NCBI GenBank assembly: GCA_036557225.1
Contig: DATBHX010000148.1
Coordinates: 62,001 to 126,000 of the forward strand
Source of the DNA: Angelobacter sp036557225
GTDB lineage: Bacteria; Acidobacteriota; Terriglobia; Terriglobales; Acidobacteriaceae
Length of the DNA: 64,000 nt
Reading direction: 5' to 3'
The notes beneath the pieces were generated by a model. It saw nothing but the letters and a program-made list of their open reading frames with translations, had not been told where the DNA came from and searched no databases. Of the stretch, positions 58,814 to 64,000 are shown one piece after another. Made by a program: the position numbers and the translations under genes. Every line of letters begins with the position of its first letter. The first letter of the stretch is position 1.

Positions 58814-60931
58814 ATGCTGTGGAAACGGTCGTTACTGTGCGTTGTTTTGGGAGTGCTGACAGCTGCTGCGCAAACAGCCGGCGTAGGGGGCAGAAAATCC
58901 GCCAATGAAGCCACGCCTGGCGCCGACAAGGCAGCCGATACGAAAGCCGCTCCTGCTGCGGAGAAAGTGATTGCCCGGCCGAAGTCGTTCGATCTGGGCG
59001 CCATGGATAAAACCGTGGATCCATGCGATGACTTCTATCAATATGCTTGCGGCACGTGGCGCAAGAACAATCCCATCCCTTCTGATCAGTCACGGTGGGG
59101 CCGGTTCAATGAGCTGGCAGACTACAATCGGCAGTTCCTGCACAACATTCTGGACAAGGCGTCGGCCAACGATCCCAAACGCTCACCGGTGATGCAGAAG
59201 GTGGGCGATATGTATCAATCCTGCATGGACGAGACCGCAGTCAACGCCAAAGGCAGTGCGCCGTTGAAGCCTGAGCTGGACCGCATTGCCGCCATCAAGG
59301 ACAAAGACCAACTGGTGGATGCGATTGCCTATCTGCACTCTTTGGGTGTGCCGGCGCTATTCGGGTTCGGCTCGTCGCCCGATCTGCATAATGCCAGCAC
59401 GATCATCGCCACCGTTGGCCAGGGTGGATTGGGCCTGCCGGACCGCGACTACTACTTTGAGAAAGATCCCAAGTCGCAGGAGACTCGCGACAAATACGTG
59501 GAACACATGGGAAAGATGTTTGTTCTGCTGGGCGACGATGAAGCCACTGCAAAGAAAGAGGCGCAGGCGGTGATGGACATCGAAACCAAGCTGGCGGATG
59601 CGGCTTTCAAGCGAGTGATGATGCGCGATCCTAAAAATCGCGACCACAAAATGAAGGTAGCGGACCTGGCTGCGCTGGCGCCGAATTTCCGCTTTGAGCG
59701 CTTCTTTGTCGCTACCGGAGCACCGGCGTTTACTGAAGTCAACGTAGTGCCGCCGGACTTTTTCCAGAAGACCAACTCCGTGGTGGATTCAGTTTCCATC
59801 GGTGACTGGAAATCTTATCTGAGATGGCATGTCGCCCGGGCCGCCGCGCCCACGCTCTCAGAGGCGTTCGTAAAAGAGAATTTCAGCTTTTACGGACAGT
59901 ATTTGAACGGGCAGAAAGAGCAGCAACCACGGTGGAAGCGCTGCGTTCAGATTACTGACGGCCTTCTCGGCGAAGCGCTGGGCAAGCCCTACGTGGATGA
60001 AACCTTCGGCGCCGATGGAAAAGCCCGCATGCTGAAGATGGTGAATGCTCTGGAAGATGCGCTGGGATCGGACATACAGGACCTGGACTGGATGACCGCT
60101 GAGACCAAGAAGCAGGCGGTCGTGAAGCTGCATGCGATCACCAATAAAATCGGCTATCCCGACAATTGGCGAGACTACGGGACGGTGCAGATCGTGCGCG
60201 GCGATCTGGTGGGCAACGTACAAAGAGCGCGCGCGTTTGAAGTGAAACGCGGCCTGAACAAGATAGGCAAACCGCTGGACAAGAAAGAGTGGGGCATGAC
60301 GCCGCCTACGGTGAACGCCTATTACAACGCAGCCAACAATGACATTAATTTCCCGGCCGGCATCCTGCAGCCACCGTTCTTTGACCGTGACGCAGACGAT
60401 GCGGTGAACTTCGGCGGCATCGGTGTGGTGATTGGCCATGAGCTCACGCATGGCTTTGACGACCAGGGCAGCAAGTTCGATGCGCAAGGAAACCTTACCA
60501 ACTGGTGGACACAGTCAGACCGCGACGAATTTGAAAAACGCACCGGCTGCATTGCCGATGAGTACAGTTCGTTTGTCGCCGTGGAAGATGTGCACCTGAA
60601 CGGGAGGCTTACACTGGGCGAGAATACGGCGGACAATGGCGGTCTGCGCATCGCACTGGCTGCGCTGCGCAAAGACATTGCCGCCAACCCCAAGGCCGGC
60701 GACAAGAAGGACGGGTTTACGGCGGAGCAGCGCTTCTTCCTGGGCTTTGCCCAGGTGTGGTGCCAGAACTCCACGCCGGAAAGCTCACGCCTGCTGGCGA
60801 AGACGGATCCCCATTCACCCGGGCAATATCGTGTAAACGGAACTCTGCAAAACAGCGCAGATTTCGCCAAGGCCTTCGGATGCAAGACGGGGCAAAAAAT
60901 GGTAAGCACCAACGCCTGTCACGTCTGGTAA
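58814..60931 (+). CDS. M13-family zinc metallopeptidase (neprilysin-like), secreted
   Basis: 705 residues from ATG 58814 (GAGGG in front). A signal peptide is seen (LWKRSLLCVVLGVLTAAAQT). The N-terminal M13 domain has DPCDDFYQYACGTWRKNNPI. The catalytic part has NAYYNAANNDINFPAGILQP, the zinc motif VIGHELTHGFDDQGSKFD and the third ligand in GENTADNGGL. The C-terminal CxxW-like ending (ACHVW) is also typical. The enzyme cleaves peptides outside the cytoplasm. Such genes are numerous in Acidobacteriota. A strong terminator follows. Confidence 0.95.
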   Translation: MLWKRSLLCVVLGVLTAAAQTAGVGGRKSANEATPGADKAADTKAAPAAEKVIARPKSFDLGAMDKTVDPCDDFYQYACGTWRKNNPIPSDQSRWGRFNELADYNRQFLHNILDKASANDPKRSPVMQKVGDMYQSCMDETAVNAKGSAPLKPELDRIAAIKDKDQLVDAIAYLHSLGVPALFGFGSSPDLHNASTIIATVGQGGLGLPDRDYYFEKDPKSQETRDKYVEHMGKMFVLLGDDEATAKKEAQAVMDIETKLADAAFKRVMMRDPKNRDHKMKVADLAALAPNFRFERFFVATGAPAFTEVNVVPPDFFQKTNSVVDSVSIGDWKSYLRWHVARAAAPTLSEAFVKENFSFYGQYLNGQKEQQPRWKRCVQITDGLLGEALGKPYVDETFGADGKARMLKMVNALEDALGSDIQDLDWMTAETKKQAVVKLHAITNKIGYPDNWRDYGTVQIVRGDLVGNVQRARAFEVKRGLNKIGKPLDKKEWGMTPPTVNAYYNAANNDINFPAGILQPPFFDRDADDAVNFGGIGVVIGHELTHGFDDQGSKFDAQGNLTNWWTQSDRDEFEKRTGCIADEYSSFVAVEDVHLNGRLTLGENTADNGGLRIALAALRKDIAANPKAGDKKDGFTAEQRFFLGFAQVWCQNSTPESSRLLAKTDPHSPGQYRVNGTLQNSADFAKAFGCKTGQKMVSTNACHVW

Positions 60932-60958
60932 ACCACAACAATTCCTTGGAAAGCTCTA

Positions 60959-60989
60959 ATGCCGCATCTTCACCCGGTGCGGCATTTTT
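60959..60989 (+). terminator. Rho-independent terminator after the M13 peptidase gene
   Basis: ATGCCGCA pairs perfectly with TGCGGCAT across an 11-base loop, and five T follow. It starts 28 bases after the peptidase stop codon. Confidence 0.85.
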
Positions 60990-61172
60990 CTTTTTGGGCT
61001 GGTGTTCAAGCGCTCTTAGCTATGTGCAGATGATTTCGCGTTACTGCCGGGACTGTGGCTTACCTTGGTAACGTATCCCCCTATATCAAATGGCGATATA
61101 ACGACACCATTGGAAAGCCAGGCCCCCTCGTCTAGAAAAGGAAGGGACATCCAGGGTCCCTGATTTTGAAAT

Positions 61173-63569
61173 ATGGAAGATAAGAAGCACGCAAAGGCGC
61201 AGGGACTCCGCTTTGCGCGGTCGCTGCAGACGCTCGTCAAGATGGTCAACATGTTCTCCGCCGACCATAAGAGCTCGGCCGGACTGCTGCAGCGCAGCTA
61301 TGAACTACTGAACCCGCTGGTTAAGCAGGCGCGCCACCTGACGATTGGGTTTGTCGATCAACGAGTTTTGCTGAACAACATTCTTACCGCGGAAGAGAGC
61401 CTGAAACCGCTGGAAAATGAATTTTTGAAGCGGGGCATCGGCGCCGTGACCTTTGAAGCAGGCATCACGCTGGCGGCGTACCGGCATGCTATCGCCACCA
61501 TTGCGTCAAATCCTAAAACGATTGAAGAGAACGGCGGCCTGCTGCCCTTCCTGGAACAGCGGCGGCTTGAATTCGTAAGAGTTTTCCCCGCCACCAAGAC
61601 GGAGACGCGCAATGAAGATGGCGACACCGTTTTGGACATGGGATCGGAAGAGTTTCTGATTTCGAAAGCGCTAAACAGCATGAACTCCGGCATGCCGCGG
61701 GGTATTGAGAGCCTTCTGACACAGATGGAGGTCGCGGGCGCGGGAGGCGGCTATGGTGGCGGAGCAGGATTTGGAACTGGTGATGGCGGAACAGGCAGCG
61801 GCAATGGCAGTGGCCCGGCCGGCAGCAGCAGCGGAAACGCAGAGAGGGGGGGGGCAGTTTATAACGGCGCCGGCGCCAGCGGCCCAGCATACAGTGGATA
61901 TCTGACGGAAATGCAGAAAGTGGTGGAGCAGAAGTTTGAAGCGTCACTCAAGAACCCTGAAGAAGATCCGCACAAGGCCTATGTTGAGTTGGCCAAGATG
62001 CTGCACAGCGTGCGACCCGATTTTGTGCTGTCAAATTTAACGCCGGGCAGTGGTGGCGAAGGTGAAACCAACTCAGAGACCGTGACCGCCGAGGTTTTTG
62101 AAGATACCGCCTTGCGCTGGGCTTTGCGGCGCTTGTCGGCGACGCCGACGGGCGAAGAAGCGGTGATTGTGGAAGAGCAGATCTTTCGCGTGTTGATGCG
62201 GAGCCTGCAGGCAACGCATTCGGCCGCGCGGCTGGCGCAGAAGCTGGCGCAGTTTGCGCATGAATATGCGCTACCCAAAGAGACTTTTACCCGGATCCAG
62301 GAAGAGATTCGCTGGATCACACTCACTCCGAAACAAAAGCTGCGAGAGTTGCTTGCCATTACTCACTTTACGCCGGCGCAATTCCGGCGGTGTTTAGAAC
62401 TCATCAAGGAGCTTTTGCGCCTGGGCAAGCCGGAGGACGCGATCGCGCTGGGGGTGCAGTACTTTTCGATCTTCGATGACTATCTGACGCTGGAGATCAA
62501 TGAAGTCGGGCGAATTCCTGAGCTGCTGCGCAGCCTGGCCGGCACCCAGGGAGAATTTTGGGACTTCACCGCCGACCAGCTGACGCGGGCGCTGGCATCG
62601 CGCAAGCTGAACCAGTTGGTGCATACGCAGGTGGTGAACGCGTTGATTGCGCTGGCAAAGATTGCTGCCACATGCGAAGACTTTGTCCTGATCGAAAAAG
62701 TAGGTTCGGCGCTGGATGCGAGCTCCACCTCTGACCCAAATACGCACGGGCGCTGCTGCGGTGCTGGAATTTCCAACCTGCTTCAGGCTTCCGCCGTGGA
62801 CCGGATTGCTGAGATATTCCTGGACAGAAAGAACGACCCGTTGTGGACCAGGACCGTGGCCAGCCTGTTGCGCTGGGCTGGTACGGGCGCCATCGAGCGC
62901 CTGTTCACAGCACTGGACAATGAATCAATCGCGGGGAACCGCATGGCCTTAATGCGGCTCTTGCGGCGGCTGGGGCCGGTGGCGCTGCCCGCGGCGCAAC
63001 TGCGACTGCAACACAAAGAGTGGTACGTTGTGCGAAACTCCTGCAAGCTGCTGGGCGAACTCCGCGATCCGGAGCTGCTCAAGCATATTCAGCCAGCGTT
63101 TGAACATGCCGATGAGCGCGTGCACAAAGCCGCGTTCCAGGCGGTGATTGAAAGCCGTCTGCCTGGCCGGGCAACGGTGATCGCCAATGCGCTTCCGTTG
63201 CTGTCTCCGCGGCTGGTGGAAGAAGCCCTGGTCGAACTGATGCATCAAGCCGACGTGGAGAGCCTGACTGGGCTGGAAGCGTATTTCAACTCGGCGGCGG
63301 CCAAGAATGCCAAGACGCTGCCGCTGGTCATCAACGTGATTTCAGCGATCCCGCATGAGAAAGCGGGTGATCTGCTGGCGAGTATCGCCAAGAATGAAAA
63401 ATTCAGTGTGCCGGTTTGTGAGGCAGCGCGGCAGGCGCTCTCCTTCCGCGCAGCGCAACGCGTCGACCAGTTTATGGCGGCCGGAGAGGAAAAGACTCCC
63501 AAGGTTGAAGCCGAGGATTTCAAAGTCAGTGGTATCGACCAGCTGATGCGACACCTGAGCCGGGCGTAA
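61173..63569 (+). CDS. HEAT-like repeat protein with Gly-rich linker, function unknown
   Basis: 798 residues. Residues 1-185 are helical and contain FARSLQTLVKMVNMFSADHK and a VDQRVLLNN segment. A very Gly- and Ser-rich linker lies at about 190-245 (GAGGGYGGGAGFGTGDGGTG onwards). The rest is helical with repeated pairs that look like HEAT repeats (LRHKEWYVVRNSCKLLGELR, AAFQAVIESRLPGRATVIAN). No catalytic motif is recognised. Such proteins usually act as scaffolds. Neighbours give no clue. Confidence 0.65.
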   Translation: MEDKKHAKAQGLRFARSLQTLVKMVNMFSADHKSSAGLLQRSYELLNPLVKQARHLTIGFVDQRVLLNNILTAEESLKPLENEFLKRGIGAVTFEAGITLAAYRHAIATIASNPKTIEENGGLLPFLEQRRLEFVRVFPATKTETRNEDGDTVLDMGSEEFLISKALNSMNSGMPRGIESLLTQMEVAGAGGGYGGGAGFGTGDGGTGSGNGSGPAGSSSGNAERGGAVYNGAGASGPAYSGYLTEMQKVVEQKFEASLKNPEEDPHKAYVELAKMLHSVRPDFVLSNLTPGSGGEGETNSETVTAEVFEDTALRWALRRLSATPTGEEAVIVEEQIFRVLMRSLQATHSAARLAQKLAQFAHEYALPKETFTRIQEEIRWITLTPKQKLRELLAITHFTPAQFRRCLELIKELLRLGKPEDAIALGVQYFSIFDDYLTLEINEVGRIPELLRSLAGTQGEFWDFTADQLTRALASRKLNQLVHTQVVNALIALAKIAATCEDFVLIEKVGSALDASSTSDPNTHGRCCGAGISNLLQASAVDRIAEIFLDRKNDPLWTRTVASLLRWAGTGAIERLFTALDNESIAGNRMALMRLLRRLGPVALPAAQLRLQHKEWYVVRNSCKLLGELRDPELLKHIQPAFEHADERVHKAAFQAVIESRLPGRATVIANALPLLSPRLVEEALVELMHQADVESLTGLEAYFNSAAAKNAKTLPLVINVISAIPHEKAGDLLASIAKNEKFSVPVCEAARQALSFRAAQRVDQFMAAGEEKTPKVEAEDFKVSGIDQLMRHLSRA

Positions 63570-63638
63570 AGTCTCAGCGGCACGACCAGAAGCCGTGTCC
63601 TGATTTCTTTCAAGCTGCCGGAAGAATTCCTGTCTTAA

Positions 63639-64000
63639 TCACATCGCCCGCAATGCCGGTGCAACTGGACGTCGTGCCGCGCGGATCGCGGGAAAAATTC
63701 CGCCGGCAACTCCCATGAACAAAGCAAAAACAATTCCCAAAGCCAGCAGGAATGGCGTGATACGAAAAGCGAAGGCCAGGTGAGAGAAGGTCTGCCAGTT
63801 CATGGCGCCGGTGGTGAGCCCGTTCAAGGGAAGCACAGCCAGACAACCAAGCAGGCCGCCGACGAGCGAGATCAGCAGAGCTTCTACCATGAAGGAGAAG
63901 ACCACGCTGCCGGAGCCGAAGCCAAGGGCGCGCAGGGTGGCGATTTCGCGCGAACGTTCCGCGACGGCGGAATACATGGTGTTTAAGGCGCCGAAGATCG
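63639..64000 (-). CDS. FtsX/MacB-type permease, C-terminal part (starts outside the window)
   Basis: The frame is open through position 64000, so only the last 120 residues are seen. FGALNTMYSAVAERSREIAT followed by LRALGFG is the classic FtsX-like segment of MacB-type permeases. Three membrane helices follow, ending in FPAIRAARRPVAPALRAM. These proteins form the membrane part of MacAB-type ABC exporters. Partner genes are beyond the window. Confidence 0.88.
   Translation of the reverse strand, partial: IFGALNTMYSAVAERSREIATLRALGFGSGSVVFSFMVEALLISLVGGLLGCLAVLPLNGLTTGAMNWQTFSHLAFAFRITPFLLALGIVFALFMGVAGGIFPAIRAARRPVAPALRAM

Noticed and set aside
61730..61910. Gly-rich stretch as a Grr-type precursor for the SPASM enzyme
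   Set aside because: It is an internal linker of a 798-residue protein on the far side of the window, lacks a leader and a processing site, and has few aromatic residues.
1..64000. CRISPR arrays, tRNA, rRNA genes, insertion sequences
   Set aside because: No regularly spaced repeats, no cloverleaf or rRNA-like stretches and no transposase or integrase genes were recognised.

Overview
The window is about 55-57% GC and gene-dense. Its mix of genes suggests a soil-type Acidobacteriota, probably Terriglobia: an M13 metallopeptidase, TPR-CHAT proteins, many ECF-type sigma factors, a TPR/GT9-like protein, a sigma-54 activator with a PilZ domain, and an NHLP/NHLM peptide export system. This is inference from gene content; no rRNA or tRNA gene is present to confirm it.

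Positions 1-22052 hold a large RiPP (ribosomally made, modified peptide) locus, almost all on the minus strand. One unit (21839 down to 9722) encodes a TolC-like outer membrane protein, an HlyD adaptor, a C39-peptidase ABC exporter, a second NHLM ABC protein, a protein with an HExxH-type motif, a cyclic-nucleotide-domain protein, a 104-residue precursor with an NHLP leader and Gly-Gly cleavage site, a Cys-rich protein, and a radical SAM/SPASM enzyme of the cyclophane-forming type. The 16-residue core contains Trp-Ser-Lys, the tripeptide that is C-C crosslinked in darobactin, and no Cys. A second unit (8381 to 4574) encodes a B12-binding radical SAM RiPP enzyme, a double retropepsin-like aspartic protease and a methyltransferase, joined by overlapping start/stop codons. 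A third (4114 to beyond position 1) encodes a LanC-like cyclase with a Cys-Cys-Gly zinc motif, a stand-alone SpaB_C-like protein and a LanB-type dehydratase. A 15-bp palindrome (GTTCCAAAATGGAAC and variants) occurs four times in this locus. Twice it lies about 155-160 bp upstream of a GG-N10-GC sigma-54-like promoter.

Positions 22330-28236 encode a signalling set on the plus strand: an adenylate cyclase with a receiver and a degenerate histidine-kinase dimerisation segment, a PDZ/GAF hybrid histidine kinase, a single-domain receiver, and an orphan HisKA-only protein. They sit next to a RiPP locus with two cyclic-nucleotide-type domains. A secreted EreA/ChaN-like protein and an Fpg/Nei DNA glycosylase follow.

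Positions 30895-38083 hold an ECF sigma factor, a fusion of anti-sigma zinc finger, membrane helix, TPRs and CHAT protease, two paralogous signal-bearing proteins, and another sigma factor. A second set on the minus strand (55854 to 51008) has the same parts as separate genes: sigma, anti-sigma, an unknown Cys-rich protein and a TPR-CHAT lipoprotein.

Positions 39197-50982 are a ten-gene plus-strand lipid operon: serine-palmitoyltransferase-like enzyme, acyl-CoA dehydrogenase, small SCP2-like protein, APC permease, aminotransferase/acyl-ACP-reductase fusion, fatty acyl-AMP ligase, desaturase, acyl carrier protein, short-chain reductase and a PAP2/IPC-synthase-like membrane enzyme. It resembles a sphingolipid or long-chain aminolipid pathway.

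The right end carries an MbfA-like ferritin/VIT1 iron transporter, a sigma-54 activator with PilZ, an M13 peptidase with a clear terminator, a HEAT-like repeat protein with a Gly-rich linker, and the end of an FtsX/MacB-like permease cut by the window edge.
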